This document shows positions 9,898 through 22,325 of a stretch of 64,000 nt of DNA, piece after piece. The DNA lies in assembly GCA_047967505.1 (NCBI GenBank), contig CM106540.1; one strand, given 5' to 3'. A program made the translations under genes and the position numbers. The notes under the pieces were generated by a model, which did no database searches, was not told the origin of the DNA, and saw only the letters and a program-made list of their open reading frames with translations. Every line of letters begins with the position of its first letter. The stretch's first letter is position 1. The DNA comes from Dipteris shenzhenensis. Lineage: Eukaryota > Polypodiophyta > Polypodiopsida > Gleicheniales.

Positions 9898-10800
9898 ATG
9901 CCCTTCAATAGGAGAATTGGGATTGATGTCCGTACATTTGCATAAACAATCTGTGAAGGTCTCGGGCTTGAGTTTGCGTAGCCCTATCAGGATGGATCGT
10001 CTCTTCCGCCTACCAGTAGTTGGCTGAGGTTTTTGTGAAAAAGTTGCTTTGGCCGTAGAGTTTTTCATATCTATAGCATTCTGGAGGTCTTTACTATGAT
10101 TATTCTTCTCTTGCAGTTTCGTTCGCCAACCATTTATGAAAAACCCACATAAGGTAGCTGGATCCATGTATGTGGCCTTTGATTGCAATTCCCTAAACCA
10201 TTGTATGTAAGCATCAAATGACAAAATTCGCCTTACTAAGAGTAGTGAACTTAGAGATGAGTTTAAAATGATCCTCAGGTTGAAGGAATTCTTCTTTAAA
10301 CAATTATTCAAATTCAGCTCAGGTTTTAGGTGATTTGAACTCATGCTTCCAAGTCAAAGCCTTTCCCTTCAACATCCGTGAGCCATTTGAATCTTGAGCG
10401 AATAAGAGAAAGGATGAAATGAGAAGTGTACCTGCCACCATTGGTTCAACTACATATCTATAGACTCAGGAGTACGCTCTTTCTTCTCACATGCGAAGGC
10501 CTCAGGTGTGAATGATGGTGCTATGGGTACACTCCCTTTGGATCCTGTTGCCAAGCCCGTAACTGTGACTTGCAACACTGCAATTGGTTGGGTTTGTGTC
10601 TTGAGGCGTGTCTCTTGGGCCATGAACATGTCCTTCAAGTCCTTCAGCTGCTTTTCGAAATGTCCTTAGGTCGGTGTGCTGCTCTCTGATGACAAGGTTG
10701 TCCTACCAAAATCTATGCCGTCTCCCTCTTCATCCTGAGGCTCCTCATGTGGAGGCATGCTGGCTGTAATGGCTACAGCTTCTTTGCTATTGGGTAAGAA
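9898..10800 (-). pseudogene. Gag remnant of the outer Ty3 element
   Basis: Minus-strand pieces of a gag protein: SKGSVPIAPSFTPEAFACEK in the N-terminal part, then FDAYIQWFRELQSKATYMDP followed by FFINGWRTKLQEK, which fits the capsid region of Ty3 Gag. Stops and frame changes are frequent. The sequence runs directly into the target duplication at 9898-9902, and on the other side of the inserted element the host sequence resumes in the integrase C-terminus. The outer element therefore lacked everything between gag and integrase. Confidence 0.7.
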
Positions 10801-11240
10801 AATATGAAGAAGAGTGTTTAGATAAGAAGAGCAGGAAGAAGAAGAGCTGTGAGTAGGTGATACACACGTGACTTTAGAGGCTGTTACTGTTCAGGATCAG
10901 GATGCTTAGAGAGATAGAAGTGAGGCATATCCATGCAGAATTGATTCGAGTTTCTGTAAGCTGGTTCACATTTTACTGTGGGCTGGCTAGGAGCCTATTA
11001 GCTGCTAAATAGAGAGTGTAGGGTACCCAAAAGCCAGGCTCTTTGTTCTAGGAAAGCTTACTCTGAAAAGCAATCCAAAAGCAGAGGAACAACCTTAGCA
11101 TTGGAAAACCTTCCCAAATGCAAGCTTTGAACCCTGACCATAGCGATCACCTTGCCTTCTGCGGGAAGGGAAAGCGAAAATATTTGAAATACGCCAAATC
11201 TGCAAAAGAAAATCTTTTTGAAATGCGAAAAAGTTAACTT

Positions 11241-11280
11241 ATAATTTGTGTGATTGGATATATTCTGGTCTTACAAAGGT
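11241..11280. repeat. Dispersed motif, copy D
   Basis: AATTTGTGTGATTGGATATA followed by TTCTGGTCTTACAAAGGT, same orientation as the other copies. Confidence 0.7.
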
Positions 11281-11954
11281 GCGCGCGCATGTGTGTAATG
11301 ATTGTGAAACCACTGAAATGTAGGAATTGAAAGATTTTCTAGGCCACCATAAAAGAAAGTCCGGGCACTGTAGTAATACCTGAAACACACGATTCCATTC
11401 CCACCTCGATATGTGAAAAGTATTTTTTGCCATATATACTGAGAATGTCCTGGAGACGTCATTGGACAGCCTGCTTTTGTCACAATAACATGGTAGAGAG
11501 GGATTCCAGCAGCTTGGGGGTCCTGCTATTCAAGGCTCCTACTAAGAATGCTCCTACCATCTGGCATAACCGTCCTTCCACTGCATGGATAAGGAAAGAA
11601 ATTGAAAGGGAGAGGTGGATAAATAGACCTTCAGCCTTGCATACGGTCCAGCAAAATCATCAATTAGAATCAAAAAGCAATCCCAGTCAGCAGCATGCCC
11701 CAATCTGGTGCACTTGTTGACAGATTTGCTCCTCCATATCTTCCAATTCCATGTAGCAAGTAACCGCCTGCAATGAATTTCCTGCAGCATACAACCTTAT
11801 TGGCTGAATAATTCTGCCCAGGTGATCGCAACTGCTGTCCGACAGTCTAATCACAATATACAAAGAGCCAATAAGTGCTCAGTAGGTGGCCATGCACCAA
11901 TCAACAATCACGAAGGTCTACCCTACACTACCCGCGAGGCACACAGGTCTGTGC

Positions 11955-12160
11955 AACACCTATGCATCACTACAGCAACTAATTGACAGTATATCCAGGT
12001 GGGTTCTGCAATAGCAATCATGCGCAACAATATAGCTTGCCTTGCCTCATGAAACGAGCCCCCCTATGCATCACTATAGCAACTAATTGGCAGTATATCC
12101 TGGTGGGCTCTGCAATAGCAATCATGCACAACAATATACCGTGCCTCATTAAACAACCCC
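11955..12160. repeat. Tandem duplication, about 100 bp unit
   Basis: Two adjacent copies containing caactaattg(a/g)cagtatatcc and ctgcaatagcaatcatgc, a few differences apart. Confidence 0.85.
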
Positions 12161-12493
12161 CTTATGCTGTGTGAACTGGTTTCCAGCCAGTTGCTCAGCC
12201 CTTCGGTGGTTCTCCCCAACCAACAAGCAATCCAGCGCAAGTAAATAACCTCCTAGGGTGATTCGCATTCAGGCTTCATGCCCTACAGTGATTCGCAGCC
12301 AGCCTGGTGCACCCTCCCTGCAGGTTCATCACCCCTTTGGGGTTTGCACGTACAATAGCCTTGAATTTGCAAAAGCTACATCCTACTCCATGAATTGAAA
12401 ACAGATTCTTCCTCAACACAGGACAAAAAATTCACAGGAGCATCTTCACCTTGCACTTGCATACCTTGCAATAATTCTGTGTGTGTTAGGGAT

Positions 12494-12505
12494 GCTCTGA
12501 TACCA
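12494..12505 (-). other. Primer-binding site of the outer Ty3 element
   Basis: The minus strand reads TGGTATCAGAGC, the same iMet-type PBS as at 9485, immediately beside the LTR at 12506. Confidence 0.8.
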
Positions 12506-12951
12506 ACCCTAGAAGCCTCTAGGATCTAACTCTAAGGACAGATCAAAACAGCAATCAGTAAAACAACAAGACAATCAGCAAGTGGCTGACCTCCCAGCCA
12601 CATGGAGATAACACTCCCACAAGCCCATGCTTATAGCTCTGGTGTCCCATACCTCCAGAACCCATTTCCAAGGAACCCTGGATACAACATCTCGTGATCT
12701 GCCATGTAGATGGGAGGAGTCTAGGCTTTTGATTCAGACCAGACCATTTAGTGGTGTGCACATTGAATGCCTTGGCCACTCTTTTATAGAAGAGCATCCT
12801 GCTTTATTAAGTATCCTAGCTAAATTTATTCAACTGGCTCTTTGCTATTGCCCATGTCCTCTAGACCCATGCTACCCTTCTTCCCTTAATCCAAACTAAC
12901 CGTGTTGGATTAAGTCCACTAATCTGAGTATTAGCAGCTAGGTACATACCA
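12506..12951 (-). mobile_element. 5' LTR of the outer minus-strand Ty3 element
   Basis: It lies next to the PBS, and its far end (12838-12951) matches the truncated LTR at 1788-1991. The inferred length is about 446 bp. The right end is placed at gtacatacca by comparison with gtacataaca at 1991, so it could be off by a few bases. No target duplication can be tested because the other outer end is lost. Confidence 0.6.
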
Positions 12952-13837
12952 TATATCCCTTGGGGACGTGCAACCATGACACCATAGCTAGACTAGGTGG
13001 TCCTTCAGCCACACCATTAAGGGGGAATCCCTATGATTGAATGGTTATGGTAATTTACGATTGGATAAATTCAAGTCTTACAAAGGTATACGTCTTGATT
13101 TTTTAATGGGTTTCCTATACGTTCCAACTCCTTGTATTTCCATTATGGAATACACACATTTGTGTCTTGCATTCTCCACTCTTTGACTCCCTGGCATTGC
13201 TGGAAGATAATATGAGAAACAAAGTGATGTTGATTAAAATGACCAAAAAAGAATTTAAAGTCTTTAAAGGCAAAAGAAGTCCCTGAATGAATTCGAGCAT
13301 GAGGTAAAAGCATGTTAATGATGAGAACCTTGTTGTTGGGGCGGAAATGTTTCGACTAAATAAGGGCAAAGGAGCTGCATGCTAAATGAACCAAGTGCAG
13401 AGAGCCTATGGTCTTTGTTCGGGCTTGTAGATAGAAGAACATGTTGAAGTTTCTTCCAAGTTGATCAAGTAAGGTGATGGTGCAACTTAAATGATGTTAT
13501 CATTTGGCTAGATATTGGATTTATACAGAGTTCGGCTGAGGAAACGATGTCATAAGGTCAAACATTTGCATTAATGATGGACAGAGTTTGTTGGCTTTGT
13601 TATTACGAATGGTGAATGCTTTGTTCCATGGTAAATATGCATATGATATCCGTTTGTGAATGAGCCTAATATTTTCATAGGTATACCCTGTTGATTATCT
13701 TGCCCTTGCCCTTGATACCAATATTAAAATAATCCTTCAGAAAAGCAGGCTGAAATGATGAAATAATATAAAATTATCTTTTCGGCCACTTTCACACATT
13801 CTTGTTTAAAGTTTTGATCTGATTATCTGTACTGCAG
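12952..13837 (+). other. DJ-1 intron sequence upstream of the first visible exon
   Basis: No coding region is supported. It contains dispersed motif copy E at 13050-13090. It ends in a good 3' splice site (polypyrimidine-like stretch, then tgtactgcag) at 13837. No exon for the N-terminal DJ-1 domain was found anywhere left of here. Confidence 0.6.
13050..13090. repeat. Dispersed motif, copy E
   Basis: TTTACGATTGGATAAATTC followed by AAGTCTTACAAAGGTATA. It is the most diverged copy. Confidence 0.55.
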
Positions 13838-14038
13838 GTTTTGGTTCCCATTGCCAACGGATCAGAAGAAATGGAAGCTGTTATCATCATTGATGTTCTT
13901 CGTAGGGCTGGTATCCATGTTTTAGTAGCTTCGGTGGAGGATGACCTGCAAATTGAAGCCTCTAGGAAAGTAAAAATTGTTGCAGATAAGCTGATTCAAG
14001 ACGTAGAAGGGTCCTCATTCGATTTAATAGTATTACCG
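13838..14038 (+). CDS. DJ-1/PfpI family protein, exon encoding first part of the C-terminal domain
   Basis: DJ-1 proteins are small Rossmann-like enzymes of the PfpI superfamily linked to glyoxalase/deglycase-type activity and oxidative stress protection; plant members usually carry two tandem domains. This 67-codon exon reads VLVPIANGSEEMEAVIIIDV at its start and ends FDLIVLP. It carries the conserved Glu of the SEEMEA block that contacts the active-site Cys. The wording (ASRKVKIVAD, SSFDLIVLP) resembles the second domain of plant proteins more than the first. The acceptor is ctgcag at 13837 and the donor is gtcaga at 14039. The phase is 0, and joining to 39225 gives the family motif LPGGMPG without a gap. 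No stop occurs in the exon. Confidence 0.93.
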
Positions 14039-14240
14039 GTCAGATTCTTTCTGAGTTGTTTTTATCATACTTTTTTGTATAAGGTTAAAGTTGTTATGGA
14101 GTTAGTTGGCTTTGTCACTTTCTTCTTCTTTATGTAGTCTTGGCTCTGCTTTCAATTTTATTTAGGTCTTTGTCTCTGTGTATCTTTTCATCGGTGCATG
14201 GTTGTTAGAAACATCAGGTATGAAACGTTAGAAATGTTTA

Positions 14241-14312
14241 TACATACACACATACAAACATACTTACATATATACATTCATACATACATACATACATACA
14301 TATAATATATTT
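14241..14312. repeat. CATA-type microsatellite
   Basis: Imperfect (acat)n/(cata)n tract followed by AT-rich sequence. Confidence 0.85.
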
Positions 14313-14470
14313 TACATATCTTATTAGTAATATGATATATCATTGATGTGACTTGTCAGAATATTAAATATATTATAGTAGATACTAGATGCGTCATGCT
14401 GCATGCACATTGCACATGTGAGTCAGAAGTCTCTGACATTACATACCACTAATATTATAGTGATCATTGT

Positions 14471-14823
14471 TAAGCTATAAGACTTAATTTATAACTAATA
14501 GCTAGAATCTAGATACTATATAGTTGGTTCAGATCATGTCCTTAACCATGGATAATGGTGTGTTTGGACTTAGAAACTTCAAACATGGCACACCGCACAT
14601 GCCACACAATTAACTTGAAAGTTCATAGAACATACATGATATAGTATACGACATAGCAAGTTAGACTTAATTTATAACTAATGGCTAGAATCTAGATACT
14701 ACATTATTGGTTCGGGTCATGTCCTTAACCATGGACGATGGTGCGCTTGAACCTAGAAACATTGCACACTGCACATGCCACATAAGTTCATAGAACATAC
14801 ATGATATAGTATACGATGATGAG
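14471..14823. repeat. Tandem duplication, about 190 bp unit
   Basis: Two diverged copies starting agacttaatttataacta and ending acatgatatagtatacga. The second copy is shorter by a small internal deletion. Confidence 0.85.
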
Positions 14824-16939
14824 ACTGGTAGAGCAACTCAGAAATGCCTTTATAGCTGGATGAACAGTCACGTTCAAAAACACATGCAAGAAGCTTCAAA
14901 ACTCAAACCGGCTGCCACTGCCTCTTGCACTATAGATGGCGCTGGAGGGAGAATCGTTTGCAGCACCTACTGGCTGTTGTGAGCATTCACGAGTCCCTGC
15001 ACAACCTTTTCCAGGCTTTTATGAACTACTGTCGTTGATGCATATGTAGCGTAGACCTCTTTACCTTTAGCCCGTGAATCAGAAGCATAAGAGCTGCTGC
15101 CGGTTCACGTATGTTTTCAAAACCTTTGACAGTTCTTTGATCACCATGCAACTTTTTAATTGTCAGTAGCTATTCCAAGTATTCCATTGATGGGCTTTTT
15201 TTGTGCGACTGGTATCTTTTTGTATCAGATAAGAAATGCTATGTAGATCATGAATAATAGCACTCACGTGTAGGAGGCAGTAGCACTAATAGGCACACAT
15301 GTAAATAAGTAGGGATAGGATAGAAGATAGTAGCTAGAGAATATCATGACATTGGCCCTCTCCATTTTTTGGGATGTTTTTTGTATTGATATATCTTGAA
15401 AATAACTATGCGCTTGTATGAAGAACCCTAATTGTAGGAGATGATGACAAGAACTTTGCGACCAAAAATTGGATGACCCACGGAATTTGGATGTGGACCT
15501 TGGATCTTGCACTGGCACATGGAATGGATGATGGAGGGAGTGGTCACTAAGGCACTGAAGAAGGACCAGTGTTTTCCTAAAAGACTACAGGTAAGGAGCA
15601 CTTTGCACAACCACAGACCGAAAGAGTGGGCCACAAGGAAAGAGAATTAAAAGGATGGCTCTCAATAGTGGAGATAAAAGGAGCCGATCAATGGCCAAGG
15701 TTTTGCATGGAAAAGGAAGGACGTGGGTTAATGGAGCTTCCAGTTGATCATCCATAAGTAGAGGCGGCCATCTTGGATTAGATCTATCTTCGTGCTCATC
15801 TCGTGGATTAGAGGGCAGTTGATCTTGTTTTCATGAGCGTTTGCTCATCTCAGTTGTGGTGGGAGTTGCCCATCCTAGTTTGTTGGGTTTGGTCTAGTGG
15901 TGGCGAGGAGACTCTGACTAGTTTGTATTTACGAGAGGCTGAATCCGACTTGCTTTGAGGGAGCCTTGTTGGCTCGCCTCCGTTTTGGTTATTTGTCAAC
16001 ATTAAAGGTGTTTCAAGGGCCTCACGGAGACTCGTAACATCCCATTAGTGTTGTAATTGATTGAGGGAGCCGTTTTCCCCCTCCAGCACTATCTATACTG
16101 CAGTTTCGGTTGTATGGTGTGCTAGCAAATGGTGGGCATAGTTTGAGTGCTGTTAAATCATAAAAAGAGGCAGGCTCGACTCAAGTGCCTTGATTGTGGA
16201 TGATCGCAGTAGTAGACTATTATTTGGTTCAGTTCATAGTGGGAGTTGCTTGTCAGTGTTTAGTGCTGATGTTTAGTGGCAGAGATTGGAGATCCCACGG
16301 TGAGCATTATTGCTGGTCATTACGTGTGCTTGCAGAGAAATCGACTGGCTCAGAATATCTACCGAAGCGGTATTTTGGAGGACCTACTTGAGATAGTCCT
16401 TTATCAGGTTATGGAAGAAATCGCTCTGTATACGTAGGAGCAGCTAAGGCGACGGAGTTTGGTTTTCAAGCAGGTGCAGATGGCGAAGCAGTTGCATGGG
16501 TGATTGTCACGTAATCACAAAGGTTTGGTAAAGCGGCTATTCATGGTTTTCGCTAGCTTTTCTCTCTGCTAGAGCTGCTTTTCTAGTGCACTACATGGGT
16601 TCTAGCATTTCTCTATTAATTGCAACAAAACATTTGTAGGAAGGCTTTCAACTACTATGATCAGTAGCAGTCGTGGTGCTGAGGTTGAGGAATCCATAAG
16701 CATGCTTGCTTGTCCACTATGCCATTAAGTGCTGGATTGAAGGTGCCAGGCACACTTTGATCAACCACCGAAACTCTTACGTGCCTCCACTACGATTTTT
16801 GGCCAGAGGGGCGGAAATCCCCATGATATCGAGGAGGATTTCAGGTCATATTCGATGATGCTAAGTGTGTAGTCCGAGACATAGAGAATGACTATGCTTT
16901 GATGTTATCTGGCAATTTGTATCTTGGTCTTTTTCAGCT
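14824..16939. other. Intron sequence without recognised gene
   Basis: No family recognised. The last few hundred bases may include the gag-protease part of the copia element that follows, but stops are dense and no 5' LTR matching 19764-20608 was found. Confidence 0.5.
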
Positions 16940-19726
16940 TGACATTTATGAGAAAAGATCTGTTCTTGCACTTTCAGTGAGCACTCCCACTACTGCGATG
17001 CAAAATGCGGAGTTATGGGTACATGAGCTATGGCAGCTTGATGACACTTCATAAGCATGCTATGGTTGATGCATTGCCTCCTTTGGAGTCACCTCCTCCT
17101 CATGCATGTGAGGGATGCATCCTTGGCAAGATGCATAGATTTCCTTTTAAGAAGGATGGTGCAGTAAGAGCTACTCGTAAATTGCAGCTCATACACAGTG
17201 ATGTCTGCGGTCCCATGAGGACATCTGCTTTTGGTGGTTATCTCTATTATGTTACATTCATAGATGACTTCACCAATTATACTTGGGTCTATGTTTTACA
17301 GAAAAAATCAAAAGTGTTTATGCACTTTGTGGCTATGATTGAAAATGAGATAGGACTCAAGGTGCATACACTTCGCACTGACAGAGGGGGGGAGTACATG
17401 TCTCATGAAATTGAGGCATTTTTGAAGGAGAAAGGCATCACACATTAGCTTACAGTGAGGCTTACACCTCAGCAAAATGGCAAAGCTGAGCGCAAAGATC
17501 ACACTCTCATGGAGATGGATAGATGCATGCTTACTAGTATGAGTTGCTTCACAGGTTTTGGCTCGAAGGGCTCATGTGTGCCAATTATGTTTTGAATGGG
17601 GCTCCCACAAAAGCTTTGAAGACAATCATTGCCTATGAGGCTTGACATGGGAGAAAGCCTTCAGTGGATCACTTCAGAGTTTTTGGTTGTGTTGCATATG
17701 CCCACGTGCCTATGGAGTTTCGACATAAGTTGTCAGATAAGGCACTTAAGTGTATTTTTGTTGGGTATAGTGCACAAAGCAAAGGCTATCGTCTCTACAG
17801 TCGTGCTTCTCACAAGATTTTTGTGAGTAGAGATGTTATTTTTTCAGAGAATTCAGCACATACACATGCTGAATTTACTATTCCTGCTTCGTCAGATGAT
17901 GTTTTTGAGGGGATGCTTCCTATAGCTTTTGGTTCCCTTGCTAAGGCTCATGCTGAAAATTAGAATTTACAGCAATCTCCTCTTGATCCACATGCCCCGA
18001 TTCAGCCACAGCAGCCACAGGCTGATTTTGTTTCTCCAAAGGGTGTGGATGAAGTTGTCAGGCAAGAGATTCAAGAGATACATGCAGCCAAAACAATTCC
18101 GAATTGGTTGCTACAGACTCTCAGGGAGAGTAGGCTTGAGGCACCTTTGCCTGGCAGGACTCGTAGTGCAGTAAGGCACGCAGGGGGGGCTCTTTTTGTT
18201 GAGACAACTTATGCAGGTACTCTTTTTGATGAAGAAGAACCTGACTCTTTTGAAGAAGCCAAGGATAACTTGCATTGGATGCATGCCATGCACAATGAAT
18301 TGCAGTCCATTGAGAAAAATCAGACTTGGGATGTTGTGGATTTGCCACCAGGGAAGCATGCCATTGGTACCAAATGGTTTTTCAAAGTGAAAAGGAAGCT
18401 AGATGGGTCCATTGATAGGTACAAGGCAAGGCTGTTTGCCAAATCCTATGCATAGAAAAAGAGCATAGATTATGAGGAGACTTTTGCTCCTACATCCCGA
18501 ATGACCACCATAAGGTCAGTTATTGCCATGGTTGCAAATTTTGTTTGGAGTGTCCATTAGTTGGACATAAAAACAGCTTTCCTTAATGGGGACTTGCAGG
18601 AAGAGGTTTATGTCAAACAACCTCTTGGATTTGAACTTTTTGGCAATGCACTTGAAGTTTGCAAGTTGAATAAAGCTTTTAATGGGATGAAACAAGCCCC
18701 ACGTGCATGGTATGCTAAGATTGATGCATTTCTGGCAAGTTAAGGGGTTACATAATAGTCCCACGGAAAGCACTTTCTACATCAAGAAGGATGGGGGGGA
18801 TATTTTGGTCATCATTGTTTATGTAGATGACATGCTGCTTATCTCGTCAAATGAGGAAATAATTATAGATTTCAAAGCTGAGTTGAAAGCTGAATTTGAC
18901 ACGACAGATTTAGGCATGTTAAATTTCTATTTGGATATCCAGTTCATACAAGACAAGCATGGCATTGTTATGTCTCAATCCAAGTATGTGCAAAAGCTCT
19001 TGGATAGGTTCAACATGCATGATTGTAAGCCTATAGCCACTCCCATGGAGCCAGGGCTGAAGCTTACGATGTATGATGCAGGTGAATCAGTGGATGTCAC
19101 ACTTTACAGCCAGGTTGTTGGATGCCTCATTTATTTGTGCAATACAAGGCTCAATATTCAGTATGCATTATCTCAGGTGAGAAGGTATATGCACAGCCCA
19201 AAGACATCTTCCGTTACTTGCAAGGCACAAAGTCTTATGGCTTGATGTTTCCTAGTGGGGGTGACTTGGAGATGCATGCTTACTGTGACTTAGGTTTGGC
19301 TGGAGACTATGATATCAGGCAGTCCACTAGTGGTAATTGTTTCTTTTTGGGCAAAGCTTGAATTTCTTGGCTAAGCACTTCCTCATGTGAAGCTGAGTAC
19401 AGGGCAGCTTTCACAGCGACAGTTGAATGTGTTTGGCTGTGTCGTTTGTTTGCTGATCTTCATCTCTTATTGGAGGGTCCTTTTCCAATTCTCACTGAGA
19501 GTCAGAGTGCTATAGCAGTGGCAAAGAAAACCCTATGTTTCATGCTCGCACGAAGCACATTGAGGTTCATTATCATTATGTCAGAGAGAAGCTGCATGCA
19601 TGGGAGATCAGTATGATCTCTGTGTCAACACATGGCAATGTTGTAGACATCTTCACCAAAGCACTTCCACGTGAGAAGTTTGAGGCATTTCGCAGTGCCC
19701 TAAACTTAGCTCCTTTTGGTGATTGA
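16940..19726 (+). pseudogene. Decayed Ty1/copia polyprotein (integrase, RT, RNase H)
   Basis: In order: a GAG-preintegrase region (SYGSLMTLHKHAMVDALP, HACEGCILGKMHRFPFKK), the integrase core (LIHSDVCGPMRTSAFGG, LRTDRGGEYMS, then after a TAG TPQQNGKAERK), and the copia linker (SDKALKCIFVGYSAQSKGYR). RT follows (WDVVDLPPGKHAIGTKWFFK, LDIKTAFLNGDLQEEVYVKQ, YVDDMLLIS), then RNase H (SCEAEYRAAF) and the end block NVVDIFTKALPREKFEAF. The catalytic Asp pair of RT is present. At least six stops or frame changes break the chain. The order integrase before RT identifies copia. A polypurine tract and LTR follow directly. Confidence 0.93.
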
Positions 19727-19763
19727 TCACTACCTTGTACACTACATTGGCACTACAGGGGGG

Positions 19764-20608
19764 TGTTAGAATTATTGATATATTCTAGGCTGTGGCCAAT
19801 GTAATGTAAATAGTAGGTTAGGGGCACTTTTCCCTTGAGGTTTTTTCCCCTAATCACAGGCCAATCCCTAACTACAGTTAGTGGATAGGATAAGGGTTTT
19901 GTCACTTAGACAAAACCCCACTTTCTTGTACTTTCTACTTCTTCTATTCAGATGTTCAGCAACTATGGTTGGAGGGGCCAGTACAAGCCCATAAATAGGG
20001 TTGTATGGCCAGCCAACCAGGTGGACCAGCAAGGTCAGCTGGTTTGGCGGCTGAGTCGATCCTAGGGGGTTGGTCCATTTGGAGGGCCTTGTGCCCTATA
20101 AAAGGGAGGCCCCTTGGCCTTATTTGAACATCACTTGGAGCAGCCCTCAGGACAGCAGACAGGAGCAACAAACGGGCAGCCTTGGGCCTACATTCAGGAG
20201 GGGAAGGTGACCTAGAAGAAGCTGCAGACTGAACTAGAGTGGCAGCTTACCTAGGCTGGTTTTACGGACAGCAATGTGGAAGGGATCCTTTGGACAGAGA
20301 GTCTACATATGATCAGTGGAGCACGTAGGCTTAGGATCTAGAGGTGCCCAGGCATATAGTAGGAGAACCTTTTTGGTCTTGTATCTTGTCCAGTTTGTGG
20401 ATGGATGGAAATATATAAGAGTTGCTTCGATATTTGTCTTTGAGCACAGTCTATTTGCTAGTTTGCACACACATGAATGGTTCTGAAGTACACACATCTT
20501 TATGAAGCTTGATTCCATAGTGAAACGCTTCCGTGTGTAATTCTTGGGCTAATCTATCAGTCTTTTGCTGCGGGATACCCTCTGGAGGGATTTCATTTTT
20601 TTCTAACA
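19764..20608 (+). mobile_element. 3' LTR of the copia element
   Basis: A CAGGGGGG-type polypurine tract at 19756-19763 is followed by TGTTAGA at 19764. The segment ends TCTAACA at 20608, an exact 7-bp inverted terminal repeat. The length is 845 bp. No matching 5' LTR was found, so the left side of the element is truncated or replaced. Confidence 0.85.
20097..20104 (+). promoter_or_regulatory. TATA box in the copia LTR
   Basis: TATAAAAG preceded by a GC-rich stretch, about 333 bp into the LTR. Confidence 0.6.
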
Positions 20609-21026
20609 CCAGGCCCATCTAATCTCAGCAAGATCTCTTATTTCTTGCAACCTATATTGTTGATTTAGCATTGACAAGTCTGAAACTCACTTCGTTTAAG
20701 ATAATAGATCCAAATTTCAAGAATTCTCAGTTGCTAGTAAAGACCTCTAGCTATAGTACCTCTAGAGTCGAGTTATTATAACACTATTAATACAAGGCAA
20801 AATCATGAAACACTTACCTGATGGTGTGAGTGCTTCACATGCTTTTAGGGAAGCTTGCAATCGATCCATAAAGTGAGTAACAATACTTATAATGCTGCCC
20901 TCCATATCGGATTTCCCGCAAGCAGCAAAGAGAGGATGAAGGGTTCTCACTATGGCTTGCATATCACTCCAAAGTGCATGATCCAAGCACATCCTTTGCA
21001 CTTCCATGCTCTCTGGCTGAGTAGAG

Positions 21027-21145
21027 TCTGTGACACAAATGTTTGTCAAACAGATGCATGTATGGCAAGAGGAACTCCAACCACGTCTATGACAGAACTG
21101 TCTGTCAGAGGGCTGCATGTATGGCAAGAAGATGCTCCAATACAA
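21027..21145. repeat. Tandem duplication, about 57 bp unit
   Basis: Two copies, each with a gtctgtsa-like start and ctgcatgtatggcaagar, spaced about 57 bp. Confidence 0.6.
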
Positions 21146-21587
21146 TGTGCATGTAGGCGAAGCGTGTGTTGGACGATCAAGAGTTACTATGCTCTCTGAG
21201 AATAGTGAATTGCCTTCAGCGTCTTCTTAAAGGAGGAGGTAGTTGTAGCATCTTGCAGGTAATTATTTAAATCAGAATTACCAAGGTTGTGACTTGAAGC
21301 TTCCTCCATACAGGCTGGGCAATGAGCACTTGCCACTGCAAGCAAATCGAAAACGGGCTGCTAACAAGAGAAACAGACGACACAAGGTTCAACGCTGGCT
21401 GTTGGCAGCTGCACACATGCTGACTGAGGGCACAAAGGTTGGCAGGCAGAAACGATGCACACAGGCTGGGCGGTGTCGAATGGCGTCATGGGTTGGAGAA
21501 GAGTGCCGTACAGTGTATGCGGGTCAATTTTAGCAAAGTACATGAAAACCTAATTTTTTGGGAGGGTACCTAAAAAGTTCCTGACAT

Positions 21588-21775
21588 TTGTAATGTTTCT
21601 TAATTTGAGATAATGTGCTTCGATCCAACCATGCATTGGTGTATCACCAAACACAGAATTTGCCTCTGTAGGTAAAGGCTTTGTAATGTTTCTTAATTTG
21701 AGATAATGTGCTTCGATCCAACCATGCATTGGTGTACCACCAAACACAGAATTCGCCTCTGTAGGTAAAGGCTTT
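21588..21775. repeat. Tandem duplication, about 93 bp unit
   Basis: Two nearly identical adjacent copies starting gtaatgtttcttaatttgag and ending gtaggtaaaggcttt, with only one or two differences by eye. Confidence 0.92.
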
Positions 21776-22325
21776 GAATATGAATAATAAGTTGGCAAGG
21801 GTTAGTGTCCATGTGCAGGTTTGGTTGGGTTGAGCATGCCCACACAAGTGCGCATGTATGCATTATATTCTGGTGATTCTAATCGTTCCTGCTGGGTATA
21901 TAATGCCTTAATATTTTAAAAAGAAAAGTTCTTGGAGCTGAGAAACGAATTTTATTTATTCCATCTATTGTGACTTTCGTGAAGTGACATATGTGGTCTG
22001 CTCGTGTCTATGACACTCAGATTTGGGAGCTCGTCATTGATATATTTTTTCATTGTTTTGGTGTGCCTGTGAGCCTCTTTTGAGATCTCCATCCAAGGTG
22101 CAGGTGCAACTGGTGGTTTATGCTGAACCAAGTATTTATAGGGATCCACTTGCCCCTCCAGCTTGCTTCTCTAATTCTTGTTCTTGGATCTTCTGTATTG
22201 ATCATGTGTCTCCACATGGCGGTTGTGTGATTGAATAGTTTTAGTTGTGGTTGCATCTCTTTCGTACCGTTATTAGATGCTAGCATGTGAAGTATGCTTT
22301 TCATGTCTTCTCTGTAAAAAAAAAG

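Larger units (their letters stand above)
2418..9902 (-). mobile_element. Structurally complete Ty3/gypsy chromovirus with target duplication
   Basis: Two direct LTRs (2423-2823 and 9498-9897) begin with TG and end with CA, and are flanked by identical 5-bp duplications ATGCC (2418-2422 and 9898-9902). The primer-binding site lies beside the right LTR and the polypurine tract beside the left one, so the element reads on the minus strand. Inside, in order, are a long leader, a proline-rich ORF, gag, protease, RT, RNase H, integrase and chromodomain. Gag, protease, RT and integrase share one frame apart from scattered stops, which suggests an original single gag-pol ORF. The LTRs differ at roughly ten to twelve positions by eye, so insertion is fairly recent, yet several lesions make it non-autonomous now. 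Confidence 0.95.
10801..12493 (-). other. Leader-like region of the outer element, no gene seen
   Basis: No supported coding region. It holds dispersed motif copy D (11241-11280) and a tandem duplication of about 100 bp (11955-12160). It lies between the gag remnant and the PBS at 12494, so most of it is probably the leader or secondary insertions. Confidence 0.5.

Noticed and set aside
13838-14137. Extending the first DJ-1 exon to the stop at 14137
   Set aside because: Similarity ends at FDLIVLP exactly where a GT donor lies, and the next exon continues the motif in phase.
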